Of a stretch of 64,000 bases of DNA, positions 32,800 through 43,685 are shown in pieces. The notes beneath the pieces were generated by a model. The model was not told the origin of the DNA and made no database searches. It was given only the letters and a program-made list of their open reading frames with translations. The stretch is from Lunularia cruciata (Eukaryota; Streptophyta; Marchantiopsida; Lunulariales; Lunulariaceae). Position numbers and translations under genes: made by a program. Position 1 is the stretch's first letter; the number at the start of each line of letters is the position of its first letter. The DNA lies in assembly GCA_948567375.1 (NCBI GenBank), contig OX419759.1:53049493-53113492 (forward strand), read 5' to 3'.

Positions 32800-32823
32800 G
32801 AGATTTCAAGCCGCCTACTAGGA
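32778..32823 (+). promoter_or_regulatory. Gag-pol frameshift signal, copy C
   Basis: GGGAAAC (32778-32784), read G-GGA-AAC in the gag frame, spacer AAAGAA, then TCCCAGTAGG (32791-32800), a 13-nt loop and CCTACTAGGA (32814-32823). The stem has 9 of 10 pairs, with one C-A mismatch. Pol (protease frame) is -1 relative to gag. Possible loop pairing with downstream GGCTCA is weak here. Confidence 0.7.
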
Positions 32824-35800
32824 GCTTGATTAGTTCCAATGGGATTGAAGGCTCAACCTATGCAAGTTTGCTTCACTTGCAAGGTACAATATCTAATTGG
32901 GGTTGTAGGATTTTGGTTGATTCTAGAAGTTCAAAGAATTGTATGTTTATGCAAGTAGCAAAGGAATTAGATATTCCTATTAAGCCAGTGTTTGGAAGTA
33001 GTTTGATGATGGCGGATGGTAGAAAGTGTTCTGCATTCCGCACCTCACATCCTGTTACCTTCAAGATTGGGAAGGAGTATTTGGAGTGTATGAGGTTTGT
33101 AGAGGCACCTCTACACTATGATATCATTCTGGGTCTACCTTGGCTTGAACGTCATAAGGTTCAATTTGATTGGACCCGACGACAAATTCAAGTACAACAC
33201 CAAGGTAGAAATTTCCGATTAGGTTGTCTGGCACCTCTGAGTAAGACGCCTAAGAATAGTCAATCCCAAGATGGGAAGTTTGTTGAGAAGGTAGCCATAG
33301 AGGGAATCTGGAAGGGAGATGAGACCCAAGATGGGAAGTTTGCCAAGAAGGCAACCATGGAGCAAGCTTGGAAGAGAGATGAGTCCCTGGAAAGGAAGTT
33401 TGTTAATGAAGCGGCCATAGAGCAAGCTTTGGAGAAAGATAAGTCTGTATTCGCGGTGTGGATCAAGCCAATTGCACAAGAACAATCTGAGAAGGGCCAA
33501 GAGCCTCATCAAGCAATGATTGATCGGATAGTTCAAGAGTATGCAGATGTGTTTCCGGATGATCTGCCAAAGGGATTACCCTCCGATCAAGGTATGCCCT
33601 TCAAGATAGAGTTATTGCCAAGGAGTACTCTAGTGAGTAGACCAATCTATCGGCTCTCACCAAAGGAGTTGGAGGAGTTGTGAACAACACTTACAGAGTT
33701 GTTGGAGAAGGATTTCATACAACATAGTACCTCTCCTTGAGGAGCACCGGTACTATTTGTTCCAAAGAAGGATGGAGAACTTTGTTTCTATATTGATTAT
33801 TGTGTACTCAATAAGCAAACCGTGAAGAATGCATATCCCTTGCCTCGGATCAATGACCTACTTGATCAACTAAGTGGAGCATGCTACTTTTCCAAGCTGG
33901 ATCTTTGTAGCGGCTATTGGTAAATTCCTATTGAAGGAAAGGACTCGCAAAAGACTGCCTTTTGCACAAGGTATGGACATTTTGAGTGGAGAGTTCTACC
34001 TTTCGGACTCACTAATGCTCCAACAATCTTCATGGATCAGATGCATCGAGTGTTGGAGGGACTATTGGATTGGTCTGTGGTGGTATTCTTAGATGATATC
34101 TTAATCTATAGCAAGACAGAGGCAGAACACATGAATCATGTGCGAGAAGTCCTAAGACAACTACAACAGTGGAAATTTTACTGCAAGAAGTCAAAGTGTG
34201 CTTTTTGGCAGAAGTAGATAACCTTCTTGGGTCATAAGATCTCATCAGAGGGGATCAAGATGGAAGAAGAGAAGATCAAGGCCATTACTGATTGGCATAC
34301 CCCGAAGGATGCTACAGAAGTACGAGCATTCAATGGATTGGCCAGTTTTTACCAACGGTTCATCCATTATTATGCTCACGTGGCTGCACCATTGATTGAC
34401 CTCTTGGGAAAGAACTTGAGCTTCTAGTGGAGCACCAAGCATGAAGAAGCATTTCAGAAGTTAAAGTATATGGTGTCTTCAAGACCCATTCTTCAACCAT
34501 ATGATCCTCAACAACCTTGTGTGGTTGATTTTGATGCTTCTAACTTTGCAATTGGAGCTGTGTTGCAACAAGAATTTCCAGATGGCCTACATCCTATTGC
34601 CTTTGTGTCTCGCCGACTAAATACAGCTGAATGAAATTACTCTGCTCAAGATCAAGAACAACTTGCAATAGTATATGCCACCAAGGTATGGAGGCATTAT
34701 CTCTTGGGGAAACAAGTGATCATGCGAATTGATCACAAGCTATTGTTGCATATCTTACACTTGGAGCACATGAAGAGTCGGCATCATTGATGGGAAGAGC
34801 AACTCCAATTGTTTGACATCAAACTTGAGTACAAACCAGGTCAGTTCCATGTCATCCCTGATGCTCTATCACGATGATCTGATTTGAAGGCTCTTCCTCT
34901 CATCACGGTAGCAATTACAACGGTGTCCATTGACCCTAAGGTCCATAATGAATTTCAATCAACTCTAAAACAAGATCCCTTCTTCCAAATGGTACACGGT
35001 CGTCTGATAGCATGCGATAAGGAGTACAACACTTTCTCCTTCAAGGAAGGCCTTTTATTCCATGGAGACCGGATCTATGTTCCAGCCAAAGGTGATCTTT
35101 GACTTTTGTGCCTTCAAGAAGCCTATGATTTACCAATAGTTGGTCACATGGGAGTGGACAAGACCTTGGGCACCCTCCAACGCCAATGGTGGTGGCCCAA
35201 CATGACATGAGATGTTTGAGACTCTGATCATGTGAGAGTTGCCAACGTAACAAGGCCAACAACCAGAAGCCGATTGGACTCCTTCAACCACTTGCCATTC
35301 CATCCGCTCGCTGGGAGCATGTGAGCTTGGATCTCATCACATCCTTGCCAAAGACAAAACAAGGACACACCGCAATCGTGGTGTTTGTGGATAAGCTTAG
35401 TAAGAAGATCCACTTGGCACCAACCTGTCATACCGTGGATGCTCCAACCTTAGCGCAAATCTACTTTGACAATGTCTTCAAGCATCATGAGATGCCATGT
35501 GTACTCATCTCCGACCGTGATCCTCAATTTATCGGGAAGTTTTAGCAAGCACTCTTCCAGATACTCGGCACCAAGCTTGCTTTGTCCACGGCCTATCATC
35601 CTCAAACTGATGGACAAACCTAACGTGCAAATTGTACATTGGAGGATATGTTGCGGGCCTTTGTCAATGTCCACCATACCAATCGGGATGAATGTCTTGC
35701 AACCGCAGAATTTTCCTACAACAATTCCAAACAGGCAAGCACCGGATTTTCTCCCTTCTTTCTCAATTTTGGCCAAGATCCACTTATTCTAGATTCTCTT

Positions 35801-36470
35801 CTTGATCCCCCTCCCTCTCAGGTTCCTCATACTTCCACATTCTTGACCACTATCCCAATCTCTCCAACAAGCCAAGTCTCACCTCCTTGTTGCTCAGAAT
35901 CGCCGAAAACAATATGCGGACCACCATCGTTGTGATCTCACCTTTGAAGTTGGGGATAAAGTCATGTTATCCTCTAGTAACCTCCCTCTCCCACTTGATA
36001 CCAAGTTCGTAAACTTGCTCCTAATTGGATAGGCCCCTTTGATATCACCCACATTGTCTCTCCTGTTGCTTATCAACTTGCCTTGCCTTATCACATGCGT
36101 ATCCATCATGTCTTTCATGTTTCCAAGTTGAAACCCTTTGTTCCTAACCCCTCTTCTTTTTCCTCTTGAGTTCAACCTCCTCCTCTACCTGTCCCTATCA
36201 ATGATCATGAGGAGTACAAAGTTGATCGTATCCTTGCACGTCACCATATTCAACGAGGCCGTCGCCAACATATGGAGTATACAAGGTCCTTTGGAAAGGG
36301 TATCCCCTTCATGATGCCACATGGGAACCTCTTTCCCACCTCCAGAATGCATAGACGGCCATCAAGGAATTCAAAGCTTCACTGGCAACAAGGACATCAC
36401 CAACTAGCGGCAGAGGAATATATAACAATATGGAGTTTAGCGACGAAATTAGTCGGGCTTATGAAGTAGA
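32824..36470 (+). pseudogene. Element C pol (protease-RT-RNase H-integrase-chromodomain), broken
   Basis: Long open stretch 32826-33683: protease with ILVDSRSSKNC (active-site Gly is Arg), then the clan's [12 protein letters not shown], the repeated DGKF linker and the RT entry ([17 protein letters not shown]). RT continues to about 34230 with stops but retains [10 protein letters not shown]. RNase H is at about 34480-34870 (VVDFDASNFAIGAVLQQ, with stops). The integrase zinc-finger Cys pair region is lost around 35220; core residues SLDLITSLP and LISDRDPQF are present. GPF is at about 36040. A chromodomain at 36208 onward is frameshifted by two extra bases (GAGTATACAAGG) at about 36275. Non-functional. 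Confidence 0.9.
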
Positions 36471-36843
36471 GAATAAGAAAAAATAGCCTAGAATATTCTA
36501 GAAGCATCTAAGAAGCTTCTTGGGAAGCTTCCCAACTAGTTAACTTGCGCCCCAAGTAGGCAGCTTCTAAAAGGAAGTTTCTAGAAGCGTCTAACTAGCT
36601 TAGCTTTCACGCCAAGTAGGCGGCTTCTAGGAGGAAGCTTCTTGAGAAGCTTCCTAGTTAACTTGGCTTGCACTCCAAGAAAGCGGCTCAAGGAAGCTTC
36701 TTGAGAAGCTTCAAGGGTCTTGTATGCTACCTATAAATACCAAAGCTGAAGCTCATGCTAGGCATTCGGAGTTTTCCCTCATTCAAGTGTCCCAATGTGA
36801 GTTTCCATTATCCTATTTCTCTCCTTAGATTTGGTCTTTTACA
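36421..36843 (+). repeat. Element C 3' LTR
   Basis: TATAACAATATGG (TG to TA) to TCTTTTACA, with six GAAGCTTC palindromes and TATAAAT at 36732-36738. Confidence 0.93.
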
Positions 36844-36848
36844 TTAAC
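36844..36848. repeat. Target-site duplication TTAAC, right of element C
   Basis: Partner of 31210-31214. Confidence 0.92.
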
Positions 36849-38457
36849 AAGTATTCCGCATCCACATCCCATAATATATTTTATGGATCTTCCATAAAAT
36901 TCTCTTGGGATCCTTACAGATCCCCATAACCCCCTTTTCTAAACTCATATTGAGTATGGGTAGATCTCATGAGATACCTAATTGAACAAGAAGATTCTCA
37001 ATCTCTTGATATCAACAACAAGTACTAGTTCTCTAAGAGAAAAAGAGTCTAGAAGCCTAATAAGATACTCCAAAGGGAATTTAAAAGGGCATAAAAGGCA
37101 TCAAGAAGTGCAAAAGGAGACCAAAAAAAAGGCCTCACAAACCAAAAGGCCAAAACCAAAGTAGAACTATAGCCCTAAGCCAAGCAAGGAGGAAAGTAAC
37201 AAAGTGATCTACTTTTTAACATCATTATATAAATCCGCAAGAGATATATCTGGTAAGTGGGGAAGGAGGGCCCTAGACTTGATGGGAGCTCTTATTACTA
37301 CTGGTTGTCAAGCGGTTTGGTACTTGAGAGTGCAAATGCAGATGTGTCACTTGGAGAAACATTGGAGGAAATGATACTTCGGTTTCAAGCAAGGATGCTT
37401 ACTCAGATGGAGGGAGTAATGATCAAAGCTAAAGTTCCATGTGCAGGAAACAAAGAATAAGGCAGCTATGAATAGATTGCTGGTCAGTGTGATATAAAGA
37501 TGCAAGAGGCTTCCAATAGTCTTTGCTTAGATGTCACCATGATGCGAAGTGACCTTCATGAACTTTGCATATTACTTAAACCCAAAGTGGCTTTGCAGTG
37601 TGAACTAGAAGATGATGTCAAATTCATAATAGAAGATATTTCTATTAGAGAAGAAGCACGGAAGTAAAGAGTTTAGCCAATCCCATTATGGTAGTTAATG
37701 TGGTAGGTTAGTGCAGCAGTTGAAGTAGCAATTGTTTTGCAGTTTTTGTAACTCTCCAATGGTTTGACTATTTAGAGCATAAATTTGAAGTACTTTGTAT
37801 TCAGTTGGATCAGAATGTGAATAAGTGAAAGAGCTTAGTGCTCATTGTCATTTTGTCTTAATTCTCAAATCCAGTTTCTGCAATTTTATGTTCCACATGT
37901 CTGATGAATCTTTGCAGTGAAGTGATGAATGTTCTGTTTTTGACCTTTAGCCTTTCTTGGCTATGTGTTATTGGTCCTTAGTCAAAAATTCTGAGGCAAT
38001 AACTTGACAAATCTTGAAGAAATTGTAGTATTTGTAATAATCAACATTTGAGGCAAAGTGCAAAGAATTCACGATGAAGAACTTTGTGAGAAGTGCATGC
38101 CTTCTGGGAAAGGTGGAACATGATTTTGAGTGAAGAAATTTCATAGTGAAGTAGATGCCTTTGGATTAAACTAAAACATCACATTCAAAACTAATTTGGA
38201 TTTAGAGTTATTGTGATTGTGATTTTAAAATTTTTATTTCTACAATACACCTTTGGGGTGTTGTTGTGATCTTCTTGGAGCAATTTTTGCAGAAGAGTTT
38301 AAGAAGGTATTGCAAAGAACTACATTGGTGGCTATCACTTTGTATTTAACAAATTTCTCACCATTATCTTCATAAGAACAAATAATTACTTGCAGTTTTA
38401 CTACAATTGGGTAACTTGTGGGTTGTTAAAATATCATAGATGACATCATGCACACTT
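36849..38457 (+). other. No recognised gene; possible small coding remnant at 37257-37670
   Basis: At 37257-37460 an open frame reads SYYYWLSSGLVLESANADVS, LGETLEEMILRFQARMLTQM. After one stop, similar helical sequence continues (MRSDLHELCILLKPKVALQCELEDDVKFIIEDISI). This looks like a helical or coiled-coil protein fragment, but I do not recognise it. The rest is AT-rich with no coding signal. Confidence 0.3.
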
Positions 38458-38459
38458 TT

Positions 38460-38728
38460 ATGCTCTCCACTTACTTCACGTTGTAAATGTGTATATCTTG
38501 TGTATCATATGGAGAATCACATGCGCACTAGTCAAGTAGTACTTGGAAGTGGCTGACCTAAATGCAAGTGGAGAATTGTGGTAACTCTTGTGTGCTCTCC
38601 ACTTACATCACATTGTAAAATCTGTTTATCTTGTGTATCATATGTAGAACCTCATGCACACTAGTCTGGTAGTACTAGAAGTGTCGGGTGTAGTTGACCC
38701 AAATGCAAGTGGAGAATTGTGGTAAACT
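38460..38728. repeat. Two imperfect tandem units of about 130 bp
   Basis: TGCTCTCCACTTAC...TCTTGTGTATCATATG...CACTAGTC...GTAGTACT...AAATGCAAGTGGAGAATTGTGGTAA occurs at 38460-38588 and again at about 38599-38728 with roughly 80-85% identity by eye. Each unit starts CTCTCCACTTAC and ends GCAAGTGGAGAA, so each is also bounded by a short inverted repeat. Confidence 0.75.
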
Positions 38729-38932
38729 ACTCAAATGTGAAATGGAAATCCTCAAAAGGAAGGCATGGAGTTAAGCTCTACAACCCTTTCTTTCCACAAG
38801 AAATAATCCTAGCTCTATTCAAGTAATTGTGCATCAATGCGGATGATGAGATCTGCCTGAATCTTACTAGAGTCTTATGATACAAAGTCAATATAGGCAA
38901 GGATTGTTGTATGTATGAAACTTGGCAATAGA

Positions 38933-39104
38933 GCACAAGCCAATTGTAGAGTGATTGGAAGTCATAAGTTCCTAAATGCACTATAGTGACAAGTCCTAAC
39001 ATAAAAACCTATTGGCTAAGGTGGAGGGCACAAGCCAATTGTAGAGTGATTGGAAGTCATAAGTTCCTAAATGCACTATAGTGACAAGTCCTAACATAAA
39101 AACC
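38933..39104. repeat. Two identical 77-bp tandem units, period 95 bp
   Basis: GCACAAGCCAATTGTAGAGT through CTAACATAAAAACC at 38933-39009 recurs without any difference at 39028-39104, separated by 18 bases. Perfect identity in such decayed surroundings means a very recent duplication or an assembly artefact. Confidence 0.9.
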
Positions 39105-40529
39105 CATGCTCATATATAAGCTATTGGTTTGATAGCCTCATATCATATGAGATCACATCCTACCATGGCTATGGGTAGAGCTATCTATAGCTTGCACTAT
39201 TCATCTAATAGCTATGAGAGTAAACATGGTCTTAACAAAGGAGATGTGGCGAGTGGTACTATCAAACAGAAATGGGACAAGGGTACATTTATGGGTAAAT
39301 ATGTACCAAATAGAAAGACATATGGATATCATATTTCTCTAGACTAGAATAGACCTCTTGTGTGTTCTCCAACCAAGGGAGTTAATGAGCATGGACTATA
39401 GCCTAAACCAAAGTGTTGAGGATAAGAAATAAATCATTCTTCCCAGAGGAGCATCCAAACCTCTTAATATGAACTAGAACCTTGGGTGTGAATTTTGAGG
39501 AAGTGAGGACCACTTTTGGACTTCAAACCTTGCACTTACATGTTAAATTTGTAAAATCAAGGTCTCTAAATAGGGTGTGAATGAAGATCTATCTGAAATT
39601 ACATCCTCTAAAGGGCCCAAGATATGGATATTGTCTAAGAGGCATGAGAAGTGATATGAACGAGAAGCAATTGCAACCTCTTGCAAAGTTATATAGTGAG
39701 CTATAGCTCTCTTTGGTTGGCCTTCTCTCTTTGGTCTTTGCGCCTCTACCCTCTTCTCCCTCTAGTACTTGTGTCTTTTTGTGCCTAGTGGATTTGAACC
39801 CCTTGTGCAAAATATACATACTCCTTAGAGGATCCTCTAGCATGTACTCTTGGTAGATGCCAATAAATTCCCATGTGGTAAACTCCTCTATGGTAGTATG
39901 GTGGCTATACAAAGGTGTCTTTGTGCAATAAAAAATAAGATAAATAAAGGGATTTGATATGCTATTGAGCAAAGAGTACAAAAAAAAGTAGTACAAGAAA
40001 TGGTATTGAATGTATTGGAAACATCAACTAACATAACCAACCAATTGGGATGGATGTTCTAATGCTAGAAATAACCATCTTATAACCACTTGAAATAGCC
40101 AAAATAAATTGATATGGACAAAAAAGGATGACAATAAGTGTTAAATGAATAATTCATGAGACAAAACAAACAAAAACAGTTCCAATCACAATAGGTGTAA
40201 ACCCCAATGTCTCTTTTAAAAAAGCAAGAAGACAACATATGAGTAACAAACAAGTTACTCTATAGAGCACAAGATCCAAGGCAATATGTTAACAAAATGT
40301 AAAGAGAAGCAAAAAACACAAATTTTCATATTTGAGAAAAGACAATCACTTAGATGGTCAAAATCCCATCTACAGTAGGGTTCATTGAAAAACATGGAAA
40401 ATAAAAACACATCTTTATGACAATCAATTAGGTGGTCAAAAACACATTTATGGTCATTCATTGAAAAACATGGAGACTGGAATAAAGTATGAGCCTATAG
40501 GAGGCTACACGTATCTAGTATTTTAGTAT
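39105..40529. other. No recognised gene
   Basis: A plus-strand frame at 39129-39347 (72 codons; QKWDKGTFMGKYVPNRKTYGYHISLD at its end) has no domain I can name, though it could be a decayed copia integrase tail. The minus-strand frame 39589-39996 (135 codons) is AT-rich and shows no motif. The remainder is low-complexity AT-rich DNA, including two similar copies of a segment around CAATTAGGTGGTCAAAA (40350 and 40430). Confidence 0.3.
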
Positions 40530-41330
40530 TAGACAAGAGATTGAATACTTATAAATGGCTCAACGTAGCGAGTAAACTTTCCTAAACTTCACTTTGACCA
40601 TAACGATTCAGCCTCTGCTCATGGATACTGGATATACTGTCGATAAAGTTCACTTAGAAAGTAGGTTCAATACTGGCCAGAGGTGTTGATCCTTGACAGA
40701 CAACTGATATGAAATTTACAGCAATAGATATTGAACTATTCAAACATGGAATATTCGTTAGTCAAGGGCACGTTGTTGCCCGGTATCCAGAGTTCTAACA
40801 CAGAGGATCGAGGTGGACTTTGTGACTTCCCTGTAGTTTCATTTGACTTCACTGAAGACTAAGGCCAACTGCAACAGTGAAAGCAATCCGTACACCATAT
40901 ATAATGACGTATGGAACTGAGTAACAACAATTTCGAAATGCAAGCCTTAGCCTAAGGTCCATCTTATCAATTACTGCTCCCCGAGGGGTCCATATCACTA
41001 TCTTCCGTTTCCAACTGAAAAGGTTGAATTCCTTGTATAGTTTTTTGTTATTCGTACGTTGCTGGTGATCTAAGTCAAGGGAGCGATAGAAGGCGATCGT
41101 GTACAAGCCCGGACCCAAGGAAATTTACCGTTACCTGTCCCATCACTCTTATGACAAATAAAACTTCACATGATACATGATGAACGGGCGGCAGCGAATC
41201 TCATGACCTACTTATTTCTTGTTATGTTTGCCATTGCGAGTCTGACGTCCTTGCCACTGGTTACATGCATCCGATCTTGACCCACTTCGGGACTTTTGCA
41301 TTGCTGATCTCGTTGCTGGACAGACATACA
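40530..41330 (+). pseudogene. GLP copy 3: truncated germin-like gene with promoter
   Basis: Matches the GLP1 upstream region (AAAGTTCACTTAGAAAGTAGG, GGATCGAGGTGGACTTTGTG, ATATATAATGACGTATGG, TACTGCTCCCCGAGGG) and the start of the coding region at ATG 41151. A 7-base insertion (repeated ACATGAT) after codon 8 creates a stop. Coding similarity continues through the signal peptide and FCIADLVAGQ, then ends at about 41327, before the cupin boxes. About 200 unrelated bases follow, and then the end of the inverted GLP2 block. It cannot make a GLP. Confidence 0.9.
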
Positions 41331-41683
41331 TGCAAAGTGTTTCTGTTGATGTGGAAAAGAACTCCTTCGACTTTGCTCAATCGTGAGGGAGGAATTTCTC
41401 ACCTCATCTTTGAGAGCCTCCGAGCTACTCTCTCATCTGCTTATTTTCGCACGATCGCTATGATCCATGTGCATGTATATATTAGCAGTCTCTTGGAAAA
41501 TGTCCAGATTTGGTATCATCAGGCACGATGAATGTTCGTAGAGAGTAGAGGCTCAAGTTCACGACGATAGCCAGCGTACAGTAGTTAAGATTTATTCGGA
41601 TGGAAACATTTGAATAAACGAGAGGCATCCTGCAGCATAATCTTCTGCCTGCGTCGACCCTGAGCTGTTGAGAACTCTTGTCC

Positions 41684-41749
41684 CATGACGGACGCCGAAG
41701 TGACTGGACCCATGGTCATGACGGACGCCGAAGTGACTGGACTCATGGT
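41684..41749. repeat. 33-bp tandem duplication in GLP2 3' flank
   Basis: CATGACGGACGCCGAAGTGA through CTCATGGT occurs twice with one mismatch (GGACCC/GGACTC). The GLP1 block has a single equivalent at about 27176-27208. Confidence 0.9.
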
Positions 41750-42357
41750 CATCCTCCAATTCACAGGATTTTGCTCTGTTTCAAATCAACAGTTGAAGCA
41801 TTCCCATTTCTTTTGGTGTGTTATTTAAATAATTCCTGTTGTTTGGTCCTAACAGCCCAGATGATCAATTCGTTAGGAATTTGAACTTACCAATTTGGAC
41901 TATATTTTTTTATCTTGTTATGACTCTGGAAGATATCCACTTTTCTATTCATGATAGTGCCTGCTTGCCTGTAAATTGTTCTCTCTGCAATTCCTATATC
42001 TGCCAGTTGATCTTGGGCAGTCTAACTACTCATAGACTAGTTACTCAATCATTAATCAGTACAGATAATCATATAATAAACATATATAAGAAGGCTTTTG
42101 TATTCTCTCAGAAGAAAGGTTTTGATTAATCGATAAGCCCTCGGCATTTCCAGTCTATACGAATTTTCATCATTGCATGATCTCAAAAAACAAACTCCAT
42201 GCTCTTACAAATCTAGACGTGCCAATTACAACATGTATAATGACTTCGATAATGCAAGTCACGATCTGAACAAAGGGCACAAAGGTCATTATTATTCTAG
42301 AACATACCCAATTTGTAGCAATTCCTCATACATGCCCAGAAAGATACGTCCGGAAAC

Positions 42358-42363
42358 TTTATT
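42358..42363 (-). terminator. Polyadenylation signal of GLP2
   Basis: AATAAA on the minus strand about 325 bases after the stop, in the same context as for GLP1. Confidence 0.5.
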
Positions 42364-42687
42364 TGACGATACGGAATTGAGTCTCTTCTAGAAGAATGGT
42401 GTGTTCCATACTAGGCCCTCTATGCTCAGATGTCTTGCTGACAGAAAAGGCTTGATACATCAAAGTGATCATGATGTATCATAACGAAGTTGCCCCTTCA
42501 CTAGTTCATGATCACATCCCAATCATGGCAAGTACACAGACGTCCAATTCAGTTTCTTGTGGACCACTTTTTGGTGCATTAGGACAGAGTCACAGATCTG
42601 CGCCGGTCAAGAAAAGCAGGAGATGAGCGTAGCGTCCAAGTCAGCTTCTTATGGTTCACTGATTGGTTCATTGAGAACAGAGCTGTG

Positions 42688-43407
42688 TCAAGTAAAACGG
42701 GAGATATAAGTAGCGACCTCCTCGTCGTTCATGAAAAAGGACTTCTTCAGCAGCTCCGGATCGGCTCCAGCACCAAATAATGCCAGAGGCATCAGCTGGA
42801 TACCAGGATTTTGACTGTTCAACACGTTCAAACTGGCTGCAGGCACCGTTCCCTTGTTCAGCTGGAAGTGTAGCAATCCTCGGGGGAAAATGAAAGCCTC
42901 TCCTTTCTTCACCACCTTGGCGTACAGTTTGTTAATTATAGCACCGTCGTTTCCGAAGTTGTTGGTGACGAATCCGGTGTAAATTTCACCTTCCAGACAG
43001 TAAAGAATCTCCGTGGCTAAGTTGTGAGTATGAGGCGGTATGATTCCACCTGGATTAATGTCCAACCGCACTAGAGACAGGCCCAGCGTATTAAGTGCAG
43101 GCCACTCGCGGACAAAAGCCAACGTTGCAGCTCCATTGGATGGATTTTGAGCTGAAATGTTTGCAGCATTGGCAAGTCCAGAGAATGCGAAATCTTCACT
43201 AGTTGCAAGCAGGGTGGATTTGCACGGGAAACCATTCACTGTCTGTCCAGCAACGAGATCAGCAATGCAAAAGTCCTGAAGTGGGTCAGGATCGGATGCA
43301 TGAACCTGTGGCAAGGACGTCAGACTCGCAATGGCAACCAAAGCAAGAAATAAGTAGGGCATGATATTCCTTGCCGCCCGTTCATCATGTGAAGTTTTAT
43401 TTGCCAT
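42688..43407 (-). CDS. GLP2: germin-like protein (secreted cupin)
   Basis: A 239-residue paralogue of GLP1 in inverted orientation. It has the same architecture: signal peptide to about residue 37, disulfide pair Cys47/Cys62, and metal ligands His126, His128, Glu133 and His180 in the two cupin boxes. The nine differences from GLP1 are S6, R13, P17, L23, A93, I158, F225, Y234 and I235. T93A removes the N-glycosylation sequon at Asn91 (NGA instead of NGT); Asn83 is kept. The frame is open 17 codons further upstream (from 43458), but that ATG arises from a single base difference (GTACC/ATGTACC) absent in GLP1, so the shared MANKT start was chosen. TATA box at 43679-43685. Confidence 0.96.
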   Translation of the reverse strand: MANKTSHDERAARNIMPYLFLALVAIASLTSLPQVHASDPDPLQDFCIADLVAGQTVNGFPCKSTLLATSEDFAFSGLANAANISAQNPSNGAATLAFVREWPALNTLGLSLVRLDINPGGIIPPHTHNLATEILYCLEGEIYTGFVTNNFGNDGAIINKLYAKVVKKGEAFIFPRGLLHFQLNKGTVPAASLNVLNSQNPGIQLMPLALFGAGADPELLKKSFFMNDEEVATYISRFT

Positions 43408-43678
43408 AAGAGTGATGGAACAGGTAACGGTAGAATTTCTGAAGTCCCGCTGGTACATGTTCGCCTTCTTTCGCTCCCTTGCCTTAGATCACTAGCGACG
43501 TACGAATTACAAGAAACTCTGTAAGGAATTCAACTTTTCCAGATGGAAACAGACGGTCGTTCAGCAATGAAAGAGTGAAGGCGCGACTTACAGACCCCTC
43601 GGGGAGCAGTAATTGATAAGGACACCTTAGGCTAAGGTTTGAATTTCGAACTGGTTTGTTACTCAGTTCCATACCTCG

Positions 43679-43685
43679 TTATATA
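43679..43685 (-). promoter_or_regulatory. TATA box of GLP2
   Basis: TATATAA on the minus strand in the same context as GLP1 (TTCGCCGTATATAACGAGG), about 275 bases upstream of the ATG. Confidence 0.6.

Larger units (their letters stand above)
31215..36843 (+). mobile_element. Element C: chromovirus (Ty3/Gypsy), full-length decayed copy
   Basis: 5.63 kb, with LTRs of 416 and 423 bp, tRNA-Met primer site, gag and pol in the family order, polypurine tract AGAGGAATA and perfect TTAAC duplications. By eye the two LTRs differ at roughly 20 of about 410 aligned bases plus one 9-base gap, so insertion is not very recent. It is intermediate in decay between A and D. Stops are mostly CGA-to-TGA type, with a few single-base indels. 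Confidence 0.95.

Noticed and set aside
32778-32823. Gag/pol frame change as a simple indel in a dead element
   Set aside because: The same -1 relation is found independently in A, C and D, and D has no other indel in gag or pol. A random frameshift would not recur with the same overlap.
38460-39104. CRISPR-like array
   Set aside because: Two-copy tandem repeats of 77 and 130 bp with no regular short repeat-spacer pattern, in plant DNA.
43408-43458. Longer GLP2 start adding 17 residues
   Set aside because: The upstream ATG exists only through a base difference from GLP1 and would place 17 polar residues before the signal peptide. The shared MANKT start gives two proteins of equal length.
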